The notes under the pieces: model-generated | Databases searched by the model: none | Told to the model about the DNA's origin: nothing | The model's input: the letters and a program-made list of their open reading frames with translations, nothing else | Shown: positions 1 to 6,111 of the stretch, in pieces | Numbering within the stretch: position 1 is the stretch's first letter | Layout of the letters: the number at the start of each line of letters is the position of its first letter | Source: CAZOGW01 sp964579415 | GTDB taxonomy: Bacteria > Actinomycetota > Acidimicrobiia > Spongiisociales > UBA5794 | Length of the DNA: 8,117 nt | Reading direction: 5' to 3' | Assembly (NCBI GenBank): GCA_964579415.1 | Contig: CAZOGW010000130.1 | Coordinates: forward strand, 1 to 8,117 | Made by a program: the position numbers and the translations under genes

Positions 1-152
1 TAGCCCGCGGCAAGTCCAACGCCGAGATTGCCGAGGCCCTCTTCATCTCCGAGCAAACCGTGAAGACCCACGTCAGCAACATCCTGACGAAACTCGAGTT
101 GCGCGACCGCGCCCAGGTAGTCATCGCTGCGTACGAGGCGGGACTGGTCTGA
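1..152 (+). CDS. LuxR/NarL-family transcriptional regulator, C-terminal fragment
   Basis: This is the 3' end of a gene entering from the left edge; reading starts at base 3 and stops at TGA 150-152, giving 49 codons. The peptide contains the signature of the LuxR C-terminal helix-turn-helix: KSNAEIAEALFISEQTVKTH, followed by VSNILTKLELRDRAQVV and the usual short tail ending in AYEAGLV. In this family the helix around SEQTVKTHVSNI contacts DNA, and the domain normally follows a response-regulator receiver domain (NarL type) or another sensor module. That upstream part lies outside the window, so the signal it responds to cannot be told. A heptamer repeat tract begins only a few bases after the stop. 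The domain call is firm; the subfamily (two-component partner or orphan) is not decidable here. Confidence 0.95.
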   Translation, partial: ARGKSNAEIAEALFISEQTVKTHVSNILTKLELRDRAQVVIAAYEAGLV

Positions 153-156
153 GGAA

Positions 157-305
157 CGTACTACGTACTAAGTACTACGTACTACGCAAGAACTCCACGA
201 AAGCTGTCGTCGGGATTGTGAGGGATCGCATCGCCGAAGGGCCCGAGGAACGCGACAGGGAGTTCATTCGCCAGACGTAGTACGTAGTACGTTCTACGTA
301 GTACG
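157..305. repeat. Stem-loop repeat element bounded by inverted heptamer tracts (MITE-like)
   Basis: Two heptamer tracts, 157-186 and 276-305, are inverted copies that match at 27 of 30 positions. Inside them further inverted pairs nest in order: GAACTCC (190-196) with GGAGTTC (259-265), CTGTCG (204-209) with CGACAG (253-258), and CGGG (211-214) with CCCG (242-245). The whole segment can therefore fold as one long imperfect hairpin of about 149 nt, or extrude as a cruciform. No transposase is present. An element with terminal inverted repeats and a short non-coding core resembles a MITE or a REP/BIME-type intergenic repeat; mobility is inference. The core is open in more than one frame, but no start codon and ribosome site support a gene. 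Confidence 0.6.
158..186 (+). repeat. Heptamer tandem repeat tract, left arm (GTACTAM x4)
   Basis: Four consecutive 7-bp units, three GTACTAC and one GTACTAA, begin 6 bp after the LuxR-type stop codon. They form the left arm of the inverted pair with 276-305. Confidence 0.85.
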
Positions 306-308
306 TAC
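277..308 (-). repeat. Heptamer tandem repeat tract, right arm (inverted GTACTAC units)
   Basis: Four 7-bp units in the opposite orientation (GTAGTAC three times, GTTCTAC once) followed by a partial unit GTAC. This is the right arm of the stem-loop element. Confidence 0.85.
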
Positions 309-314
309 CAAACG

Positions 315-367
315 CGGAAAAACCCCGAGGGAGTTCGACCGAAGCCTCACCCTCTCGGGGCTTTCCG
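315..367. terminator. Long GC hairpin, terminator-like
   Basis: The left arm CGGAAA-aa-CCCCGA-GGG (315-331) pairs with the right arm CCC-TCTCGGGG-c-TTTCCG (350-367), with a 2-nt bulge (TC or CT) opposite GGG, a small internal mismatch and a loop of about 18 nt. The stem has a GC core flanked by an A-run and a T-run, so it could act as a terminator in either direction. It lies about 160 nt after the LuxR-type gene and would end its transcript after the stem-loop repeat. No long U-tract follows, so the call rests on base pairing only. Confidence 0.55.
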
Positions 368-379
368 TTCTCGAGCGAT

Positions 380-770
380 GCCCGAAGGCCCCAACTCGAG
401 CCACCGAGACGTTCGGCCGAAACCGACCGCCTTGGCGGTTGCGGCATCCGCATCCGGGCCGGAGCCCGGGACCCCCGAGGGGATCGCTTCCGCCGCCGAG
501 GACTTTGGACTGCCGCTCCTCCGGAGCCGAAGCCCCTTCGGAGGTCGACGCCTCCGCCCTCACCCATCCGGAGCCCGAGGGCCCCTTCCGGGAGTCTCTC
601 CGGGCCGAAGCCCTTCGAGTGACCGCTCGCCTGGTCCGGGGACCCTGCGACCGGTCGGGTTGCCCGGAGAGCCGAAGCCCTCCCGGCACCGCGGTCCGGG
701 CCGGAGCCCTTCTCACGGTTTCCTCGGGGCCGAAGCCCTTCGGATGGACCAGCTCCACCGGCCGAAACCG
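380..770 (-). repeat. Array of small GC hairpins with UNCG-type loops on the minus strand
   Basis: A short motif recurs at irregular spacing across this stretch: GGGCCGAAGCCC at 602-613 and 727-738, GGGCCGGAGCCC at 456-467 and 698-709, GGAGCCGAAGCCCC at 523-536, a GAGAGCCGAAGCCCTC version around 668-682, GGCCGAAACC at 415-424 and 760-769, and a shorter copy at 381-390. On the minus strand these read GGGC-TTCG-GCCC or GGGC-TCCG-GCCC, that is, stems closed by C(UUCG)G or C(UCCG)G loops of the very stable UNCG class. Several copies keep pairing through G-U wobbles. Some copies are followed by TTCGG, which allows an alternative overlapping hairpin (CCGAA-GCCC-TTCGG). Open frames across the stretch give low-complexity Pro/Arg/Gly protein with no recognisable domain. 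Whether it is transcribed is unknown. Confidence 0.6.
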
Positions 771-979
771 ACTTCGCTGATCCTGACCGTTCGTCCGTTG
801 CCGGTTTCCCGGCGCCGGTCTCCCGGTCGGTGCCCGCCGGGCGAACCCGTTGAGCGAGGCAGAACCTATCCCAGTTCCCCCGGGTCCGTCAACCGGAAAC
901 CGGTGGTTCGTTTTCGCGTGTCGTCCGGAAGTTTCGCGCTCCGGAACTACACACCTGTAATTCTGTCGCAGCGGCGGCT
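771..979. other. Non-coding spacer before the RecB-like gene
   Basis: No gene is supported here. The only local structure noted is a small perfect hairpin, ACCGG-AAA-CCGGT, near 895-905. The end of the stretch should hold upstream promoter elements for the nuclease gene, but no convincing -35 hexamer is visible. Confidence 0.5.
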
Positions 980-985
980 TATAGT
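980..985 (+). promoter_or_regulatory. -10 hexamer TATAGT for a leaderless RecB-like gene
   Basis: TATAGT matches the -10 consensus at five of six positions and ends 7 nt before the ATG at 993, placing the transcription start at or next to the start codon. No Shine-Dalgarno precedes that ATG. Leaderless transcripts with this geometry are common in Actinobacteria. No good -35 is visible at 16-18 bp. Confidence 0.45.
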
Positions 986-992
986 CAGCGCC

Positions 993-1793
993 ATGACCCT
1001 GGCACCCGAGATCGCCCCTGCCGAGGTGGCCCCGCCCCGGTTGCTGCGCTCGCTGTCGCCCTCCCGTGCCGGCGACTTCAAGAGGTGCCCGCAGCTCTTC
1101 AAGTTCCGTGCCATCGACAAGCTCCCCGAGCCGGCCACGGTGTACCAGGCGCGGGGCACAACGGCGCACCTGGCGCTGCAACGGCTCTTCGACCACCCCG
1201 GTCCGGAGCGAACCCCGCAGCGCCTCTTCGACCTGTTCCGGGAGGCCTGGGGCGAGCTGCGCGGCACCGAGTACGCCGACCTGTTCGCCGACACCGCCAC
1301 CGAGCGCGCCTGGGGCATCGAGAGCCTGGAGATCCTGGCCAACTACTTCGCAGTGGAGGACCCGAGCCGTTTCGATCCGCTCGACCGTGAGCTCGACATG
1401 GTGGAGGCGCTGGGAGCGATGACCATCCACGGCATCCTCGACCGCATCGAGGAGGACGGCGACGACCTGGTCATCACCGACTACAAGACCGGCCGGGCAC
1501 CGTCGGAGCGCTACGCCCTCCCCGCCTTCTTCGCACTCAAGATCTACGCCCTGCTCATCCGGCGCCGCACCGGCCGCACCCCGTCCCGGCTCCGCCTCCT
1601 CTACCTCAACGGGCCCACCGTCTACGAGATCCCCGTCACCGACCCGCAACTCGACGCCATGGAGCGCCAGCTCGACGCTCTGTGGCGTACCATCGACCGT
1701 GCCATCACGACAGGCACCTTCCCCGCCCGTCCCGGCCCCCTCTGCAACTGGTGCAGCTTCCAGACGGAGTGTCTAGCAGGTACTAAGTACTAG
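993..1793 (+). CDS. RecB/Cas4-like PD-(D/E)XK nuclease with iron-sulfur cysteines
   Basis: A 266-aa stand-alone RecB-family exonuclease-like protein, close in plan to the about 280-aa actinobacterial RecB-like proteins and to the C-terminal nuclease domain of AddB. Visible motifs are the SPSRAGDFKRCP start with C32, the GTTAHL motif with H59, GILDRIEE with D150, and ITDYKTG with D163 and K165, the metal-binding and catalytic core. C32 together with C251, C254 and C260 (LCNWCSFQTEC) fits the four-cysteine 4Fe-4S staple known from AddB and Cas4. Where the family usually has QxxxY, residue 181 is Ala (ALKIY, Y185). The open frame continues upstream to 378, but that part is low complexity and homology-like sequence begins just after 993. 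The final GTKY and the TAG stop are made of heptamer repeat, so the native C-terminus was probably replaced. Likely a cytoplasmic DNA-processing nuclease; its exact substrate is unknown. A link to the protease cluster is not implied. Confidence 0.88.
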   Translation: MTLAPEIAPAEVAPPRLLRSLSPSRAGDFKRCPQLFKFRAIDKLPEPATVYQARGTTAHLALQRLFDHPGPERTPQRLFDLFREAWGELRGTEYADLFADTATERAWGIESLEILANYFAVEDPSRFDPLDRELDMVEALGAMTIHGILDRIEEDGDDLVITDYKTGRAPSERYALPAFFALKIYALLIRRRTGRTPSRLRLLYLNGPTVYEIPVTDPQLDAMERQLDALWRTIDRAITTGTFPARPGPLCNWCSFQTECLAGTKY

Positions 1794-1807
1794 GTACTAA
1801 GTACGAA
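1780..1807 (+). repeat. Heptamer tandem repeat tract at the 3' end of the nuclease gene
   Basis: Four 7-bp units: GTACTAA, GTACTAG, GTACTAA, GTACGAA. The tract overlaps the end of the nuclease gene; its second unit supplies the TAG stop codon (1791-1793). Same family and orientation as the tract at 158-186. Confidence 0.85.
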
Positions 1808-1825
1808 GACTGACGTCCGCAAAGG

Positions 1826-1845
1826 GGCCGCGTCGCTGCGGGGCC
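1826..1845. terminator. Possible hairpin between convergent genes
   Basis: GGCCGC (1826-1831) can pair with GC and GGCC (1838-1839 and 1842-1845) across a 2-nt bulge, with loop GTCGCT. It sits in the 58-bp space between the stop codons of the convergent nuclease and CHAT genes, where a shared terminator is expected. There is no U-tract and the stem is short, so this is weak. Confidence 0.3.
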
Positions 1846-1851
1846 GGCTGG

Positions 1852-1865
1852 CTACTGGCTACTCC
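1852..1865 (-). repeat. Short heptamer tract at the 3' end of the CHAT gene
   Basis: Two units, CTACTGG and CTACTCC on the plus strand, cover the last codons and stop of the CHAT gene. Read on the minus strand they give the final Ser-Ser-Gln-stop (TAG is the complement of 1852-1854). They belong to the same 7-bp family as the tracts at 1780 and 7844. Confidence 0.65.
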
Positions 1866-4506
1866 CCAGTACCAGGAACGACCTTCTGACGGCGTGCTGT
1901 GTGGGGTTCTCGTCGTCGAGGGAGGCGCCGGCGGCGGCGAGGGCCGAGTCGGCGGGCTCCCCGCGGGCGACGGCGCGGTGGAACGCCAGCATGAGATCCC
2001 GGGTGGCGGAGTCGCTCACCGGGACGATGGGGGCCACCAGAGTGGGAACGCCGAGCCGCAGCAGCGCCGCCGACAGGCCGAGCAGTTCGTCGCCGCTGCG
2101 CACGCCGGACACGGCGGCATCACAGGCGGGCAGCACGAACAGCGAGGGGACACGGGCGAGCTGCTCCAACTCGTAGACGGTGAGCGGGCCGTCGGCGAGC
2201 CGGAGCGAGGAGAACATCGGGTTGTCCTGACGGAACGACCCGTGGGCCGCCAGGTGGACCACTTCCGACGCCTCGATCGCCTCCAGCACCGCGGCCACGT
2301 TGGCCGACCGGCCGGTGAGGCGCCCCCCGCCGCGGGCGCGGGCCAGGCTCTCCACCTCGGCCCGCGCATCGGGGAGATCCGGCCCGGCGATGAATACGCT
2401 GTGACCGCGCCTCCCCGCCCGACCATGGGCCGCGAGCCACGACGCCGCCGACGGGGCCACCACGAAGGCCCGATCAACCAGCGACGGCAGCACCCGCCAG
2501 GGCAGGCCGTGCAACGCCCCGGTGGGGACGACGACGAGGTCGGCATCACCGAGTTCCAGCGGACCCAGCAGCGCCCCCTCGATGCGGCGCCCCACATCGG
2601 CCAGTGATCCGACGGCGGCAGCCTGCGCCATCGCCGATCCGCGGCCGGTGGCGAGGCGGTGGAGGTCGAAGCGGACGTGGTCGATCCAGCCGGCCAGCTC
2701 CGGCGGCAGCACCAACGTGTGCAGCGTCGCCCTTCCTGCCCCCACCACCACCGCACCGAACTCGTCCCCGGCAGCGAAGAACTCAACCAGCAGCCGATCA
2801 CCCAGCGCCGGCGCCAACCCGTCGAGACGGCCTGCCTCCCGAGTGGAGCCCGCTCCCCCCTGGCGCAGCGTCAGCGTGCGCACCTCCTCTTCGATGCGTG
2901 CACGCTGCGCCTCGAGCCGGCGGTCCGGCGCTCCCTGGAGGGTCGCCTCGGCCGCCGACCGGCTCATCCGTCGCAGCTCGGAGAGCAACTCGGAGAGGCG
3001 CGGCGTCGCAGCAGGGCGCACCTCCGGAGTCGACATGGTGACGGCGCGGTAGCGATCCGCCCAGCGCAGTATCCCGAGAGGCCGGCCGTCCTCGAGCGCG
3101 ATGCGAAGGCCCATCTCGGCCAACTCGGCCCCGTGGATCCCCACCTGCGCTCGCAGCTCGGTGGCCCCCATGCCGGAGCGGTAATCCTCGACGACGCGCA
3201 TACCCGCCTCGACGGCTCGCCGGGCGCCGCGCCGATCTCCTTCCGCCCACCGGGCGAACGCCGCGGCGTGCCACGCCTGAGCACGCGCCGAGGCCGCCCC
3301 GGTGCGCCTCGCCTTCTGGGCGGCATCGAGGATCTCACCGGCGAGGCGCCGCCGTCCCGATGCCAGCGCGATTCGCCCCGCGATGACCGAGGCATGGAGG
3401 CTCTCGGTCTTCCACCCGGTGGCGGCGAGGTCACGGGCCACCCGGCGCGCCAGCGTCAGCGATCCGGGCTCCACCTCACCGGAGCGGACCGCCACAGTGA
3501 ACCGTGCCTGCAGGAGCACGTAGCGCGCCAGGTCGGCCCAGGCCCTCCGCCGTTGCGAGCGGAAGGCTGAGATAGCGGAGTCGATCACGGCGAGCGACTC
3601 GTCGGGTCGACCGTCGGAGAGCAGGGCACGTCCCAACAGGAGCCGGGCCTCGGCGACATCGGCCGCGTCGGCACTCTCGTCGAGCATCGTCACCGCCTGC
3701 GACGCCAGGCGCGTCGCCTCGGGGGCAAGTCCTGCCTCCAGCAACAGCTCCGCCCGATCCACCAGCAGGACCACCGCGTTCCCGCCCTTGACCCCGCTGT
3801 TGCTGTACTTGGCGCTGGCGTCGTCGTACCAACGCAATGCGGCGGGCACATCGCCGGCTCTGCCTTCGACGAAGCCGAGGTTGTGGGCGCACATGGCGGC
3901 GAGCGCCTCCTGGTCGAGTTCGACGGCCAACTGGTGAGCACGCTCCAGATCGGCGCGCGCTGCGGAGAGCTCACCCCGGTAGGTGAAGACGTTGCTGCGA
4001 TTGATGCGCAGCCTGGCCTCGCCGAGACGATCCCCGACCTTGGCCATCCCCGGGAGGGCGCTGCGGAACGCCCCCAGTGCCTCATCGGCTCGACCGATCC
4101 TCTGGAGAATCAGGCCCCGCTGCATCTGGAGCCGTGCCGCCCGGCCGCCATCCAGATATGGCGCCGCCAGGGCGGTCTGTCGCAACGCGGCGCGATGGTC
4201 ACCGAGGAGGAAGAGGGTCAGCGCCAGACTCTCCCGTATCTCTGCCGACCTCTCCTTCAAGCCCAGCCTGGCGGCGAGCGCACGACCCGCATCCAATTCG
4301 TCACGGGACTCCTTCAGCCGTCCTACCTCCCGCAGCGCCAGACCCGCGGCCCAGTGCGCCACCACCCGGGCCTCCGACGGCGCCACGTGTTCCAGCAGCG
4401 CCCGCGCTTCATTCTCGACCGCGCCCGGCTCGGCGTGGGTACGCTCCACGAGCCCGAGGGCGACAGCCAGCGCATCCTGGGGGGAGAGCGCGCCGTGGGG
4501 AGACAT
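1852..4506 (-). CDS. TPR-CHAT caspase-like protease
   Basis: An 884-aa protein. Residues of about 45 to 460 are Ala/Leu/Arg-rich paired helices with TPR-like spacing (for example GLALREVGRLKESRDELDAG near 55-74, GLILQRIGRADEALGAF near 131-147, LGFVEGRAGDVPAALRWY near 210-227). Residues of about 565 to 880 form a CHAT domain (caspase HetF-associated with TPRs, peptidase clan CD): PTGALHGLPWRVLP near 660, the catalytic histidine H755 in VVHLAAHGSF, and the catalytic cysteine C795 in LFVLPACDAA, followed by GDELLGLSAALLRLGVPTLVAP. Both catalytic residues are present, so an active cysteine protease is expected. There is no signal peptide or membrane segment, so it should be cytoplasmic. TPRs usually bind a partner protein that holds or triggers the protease. 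It is divergent from two S8 protease genes across 89 bp, which suggests joint function. The start lacks a Shine-Dalgarno and may be nearly leaderless. The last residues, after the conserved SFLVLG strand, come from heptamer repeat. Confidence 0.92.
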   Translation of the reverse strand: MSPHGALSPQDALAVALGLVERTHAEPGAVENEARALLEHVAPSEARVVAHWAAGLALREVGRLKESRDELDAGRALAARLGLKERSAEIRESLALTLFLLGDHRAALRQTALAAPYLDGGRAARLQMQRGLILQRIGRADEALGAFRSALPGMAKVGDRLGEARLRINRSNVFTYRGELSAARADLERAHQLAVELDQEALAAMCAHNLGFVEGRAGDVPAALRWYDDASAKYSNSGVKGGNAVVLLVDRAELLLEAGLAPEATRLASQAVTMLDESADAADVAEARLLLGRALLSDGRPDESLAVIDSAISAFRSQRRRAWADLARYVLLQARFTVAVRSGEVEPGSLTLARRVARDLAATGWKTESLHASVIAGRIALASGRRRLAGEILDAAQKARRTGAASARAQAWHAAAFARWAEGDRRGARRAVEAGMRVVEDYRSGMGATELRAQVGIHGAELAEMGLRIALEDGRPLGILRWADRYRAVTMSTPEVRPAATPRLSELLSELRRMSRSAAEATLQGAPDRRLEAQRARIEEEVRTLTLRQGGAGSTREAGRLDGLAPALGDRLLVEFFAAGDEFGAVVVGAGRATLHTLVLPPELAGWIDHVRFDLHRLATGRGSAMAQAAAVGSLADVGRRIEGALLGPLELGDADLVVVPTGALHGLPWRVLPSLVDRAFVVAPSAASWLAAHGRAGRRGHSVFIAGPDLPDARAEVESLARARGGGRLTGRSANVAAVLEAIEASEVVHLAAHGSFRQDNPMFSSLRLADGPLTVYELEQLARVPSLFVLPACDAAVSGVRSGDELLGLSAALLRLGVPTLVAPIVPVSDSATRDLMLAFHRAVARGEPADSALAAAGASLDDENPTQHAVRRSFLVLGSSQ

Positions 4507-4595
4507 CGCGTCTGCGATGCTAGAGGTGTATCCATGGCAGGGGCCTCGCGCTCACCTCGACGCCGGCCCAGACAAGTCACCACGGGGGAGCCGCA
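4507..4595. promoter_or_regulatory. Divergent promoter region between the CHAT and S8 genes
   Basis: The 89-bp space separates the divergent CHAT (minus) and first S8 (plus) genes, so it must carry both promoters unless one lies inside a gene. On the minus strand TAGCAT (complement of 4517-4522) is a fair -10 hexamer 10 nt before the CHAT start, implying a leader of only a few nt. No clear plus-strand -10 was found. Shared control of the two arms is inference from arrangement. Confidence 0.4.
4584..4590 (+). promoter_or_regulatory. Ribosome binding site GGGGGAG of the first S8 gene
   Basis: A purine-rich GGGGGAG lies 5 nt before ATG 4596 and fixes that start; the nearby ATG at 4534 is in another frame. 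Confidence 0.7.
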
Positions 4596-6008
4596 ATGAC
4601 CGGCGGGAGTACCGGATCAGAACAGCAAACCGTCGGGCGCGATCCGTCGGCGGAGCGCTTCCTGGACGAGATGCAGAAGCGATCGATCTACTTCACCGGC
4701 AGCGGAGCCGCCTACAGGGGCCGAAGGGTGATCCTGCGGGATCCCGACCACCGTGCTGCGAGCGTCCTCGATCCGATGGGCATCAGGGTCGCCGACGCGG
4801 CTGACCGCATCGGCCGCGCCGCCAAATGGGCGGAGTCCGAGTCTGCCGACACGGAACCTGCCACGGAAAGGGCGCGATCACTTTGCCGGCGCCCCGTGAC
4901 CCGGGGCGAATTCACGGTCGTCGACATCACCGACGCCGAGACCCCCCGGAAGGCCACCCGCAACGCGGTGCGGGCCCTGAGAGGAGAGTCGGTCGATGCC
5001 CGCTACGCCACCGTCTACTTCGGCCAGGCGTTGCCGGGCTCGCTGACGCACCCGGCCCGCTCCCCGGCGGCCGACCCCAACGCCTCCACCGCAGCGCCGG
5101 CCCCTGCGCCGGGTCCGTGGAGTGATGCCCTTCCCTCCAGCGGTGCCCCCGCCGTCGCCATCCTCGACACCGGCCTGACCACAGCGCCGGGCGCGGGTGG
5201 CCGCGTCCCGGCGCACCCCAGGCTCCGCGGAGCTGTCGCCGTTCACGACGAGAGCTGGGACCTCGACGATGTTCTCGTCCACACCCGGGAAGGTGCCGTG
5301 GTCATCAAGTGCGCCGACGAGGACCGCTGGGACGAGAACGGCGACGACCGCCTCGATCGCCAGGCCGGCCACGGCACGTTCATCGCCGGATTGGTACGCC
5401 GCCTTGCTCCCACCGCGGCGATCCATGTGGATGGCTGTCTCACCAGCTTCGGTGACGGCGACGACGAGTCGGTGACGCGCAGCCTCGACCAGCTCGTCGA
5501 TCGTCTCAGGGGCACAGTCGACCTGGACCGTCTCGTGGTCAACCTCTCGTTCGGCGGCTACAGCGAGAGGGACCAGCCTCCTCCGCTGCTCGCCGCCGCC
5601 ATCGCCGAGCTGGTGTCGAGGGGCGTCGTCTTCGTGGCTGCTGCCGGGAACGACAACACGGCGCGGCCCTTGTGGCCCGCCGCCCTTCCCGGCGTGATCG
5701 CGGCCGGCGCCCTCGACGGCACCCGCAAGGCGGCGTTTTCCAATTACGGCGGCTGGGTCGACGCCTGTGCCCCCGCCGTCGACGTGGTGTCGACGTTCTT
5801 CGGTGGACCGGGAGATGGCAGCCCCGACAGCACCGGGTTCCGTGGCTACGCAAGCTGGAGTGGCACCTCGTTCGCCGCTCCCCAGGTGGCGGCCGCCATC
5901 GTCAACGAGGTCAGCCGGACCGGTGCCTCCGCCGCCGAGGCGGCTGCCGCCATCGTCGCCGATCGGCGCCGCCACCGGGTCCCCGATCTGGGCGTGGTGG
6001 TGACGTGA
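4596..6008 (+). CDS. Cytoplasmic subtilisin-like (S8) serine protease, first paralog
   Basis: A 470-aa S8-family peptidase with all catalytic elements: D191 in VAILDTGL, H259 in DRQAGHGTFIAG, oxyanion-hole N352 in VAAAGNDN, and S425 in SGTSFAAPQVAAA. A roughly 65-residue insertion rich in acidic residues separates the Asp and His motifs. Residues of about 20 to 145 form a separate N-terminal domain with RRVILRDPD and VRALRGESV-type segments; the paralog downstream has the matching domain, but I do not recognise its family, and a propeptide-like or partner-binding role is possible. A Pro/Ala-rich linker (about 150-180) joins the two parts. There is no signal peptide or transmembrane helix, unlike secreted subtilisins, so it should act inside the cell. 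It is divergent from the TPR-CHAT gene and 103 bp upstream of the second S8 gene. The substrate is unknown; the CHAT protein, the sister protease or a host protein are candidates. Confidence 0.92.
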   Translation: MTGGSTGSEQQTVGRDPSAERFLDEMQKRSIYFTGSGAAYRGRRVILRDPDHRAASVLDPMGIRVADAADRIGRAAKWAESESADTEPATERARSLCRRPVTRGEFTVVDITDAETPRKATRNAVRALRGESVDARYATVYFGQALPGSLTHPARSPAADPNASTAAPAPAPGPWSDALPSSGAPAVAILDTGLTTAPGAGGRVPAHPRLRGAVAVHDESWDLDDVLVHTREGAVVIKCADEDRWDENGDDRLDRQAGHGTFIAGLVRRLAPTAAIHVDGCLTSFGDGDDESVTRSLDQLVDRLRGTVDLDRLVVNLSFGGYSERDQPPPLLAAAIAELVSRGVVFVAAAGNDNTARPLWPAALPGVIAAGALDGTRKAAFSNYGGWVDACAPAVDVVSTFFGGPGDGSPDSTGFRGYASWSGTSFAAPQVAAAIVNEVSRTGASAAEAAAAIVADRRRHRVPDLGVVVT

Positions 6009-6065
6009 CCGCACACGGCCGATCGATCCCGTACGATTCCCCGGCGCCGACGCGCATGTATCCCG

Positions 6066-6082
6066 GAGCGCTCGACGCGCTC
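6066..6082. other. Hairpin between the two S8 genes
   Basis: GAGCGC (6066-6071) and GCGCTC (6077-6082) form a perfect 6-bp stem with loop TCGAC in the 103-bp spacer. It could attenuate read-through or shape the leader of the second S8 gene. No U-tract follows, so a terminator is not supported. Confidence 0.35.
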
Positions 6083-6100
6083 TCGTCGACCGGACGCTGC

Positions 6101-6107
6101 GAAGGAG
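6101..6107 (+). promoter_or_regulatory. Ribosome binding site GAAGGAG of the second S8 gene
   Basis: GAAGGAG, a near-consensus Shine-Dalgarno, lies 4 nt before ATG 6112 and decides that start. Confidence 0.75.
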
Positions 6108-6111
6108 CAAC

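Noticed and set aside
187..275. Small protein within the stem-loop core (open frame ending DREFIRQT-stop, or the minus-strand MNSLSRSS reading)
   Set aside because: Both strands are open because of GC bias, no ribosome site is present, and the nested inverted repeats explain the sequence better.
378..992. In-frame upstream extension of the nuclease gene from ATG 378
   Set aside because: The extra 205 residues are low-complexity Pro/Arg/Gly/Ser produced by the hairpin array; family motifs begin only after 993, which also has a -10 hexamer at leaderless spacing.
294..1649. Long minus-strand open frame across the spacer and the nuclease gene
   Set aside because: It is a shadow of high-GC third positions opposite the nuclease gene and has no recognisable domain or ribosome site.
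1894..3570. Plus-strand open frames opposite the CHAT gene
   Set aside because: They are antisense shadows; the minus strand holds a complete TPR-CHAT protein with catalytic His and Cys.
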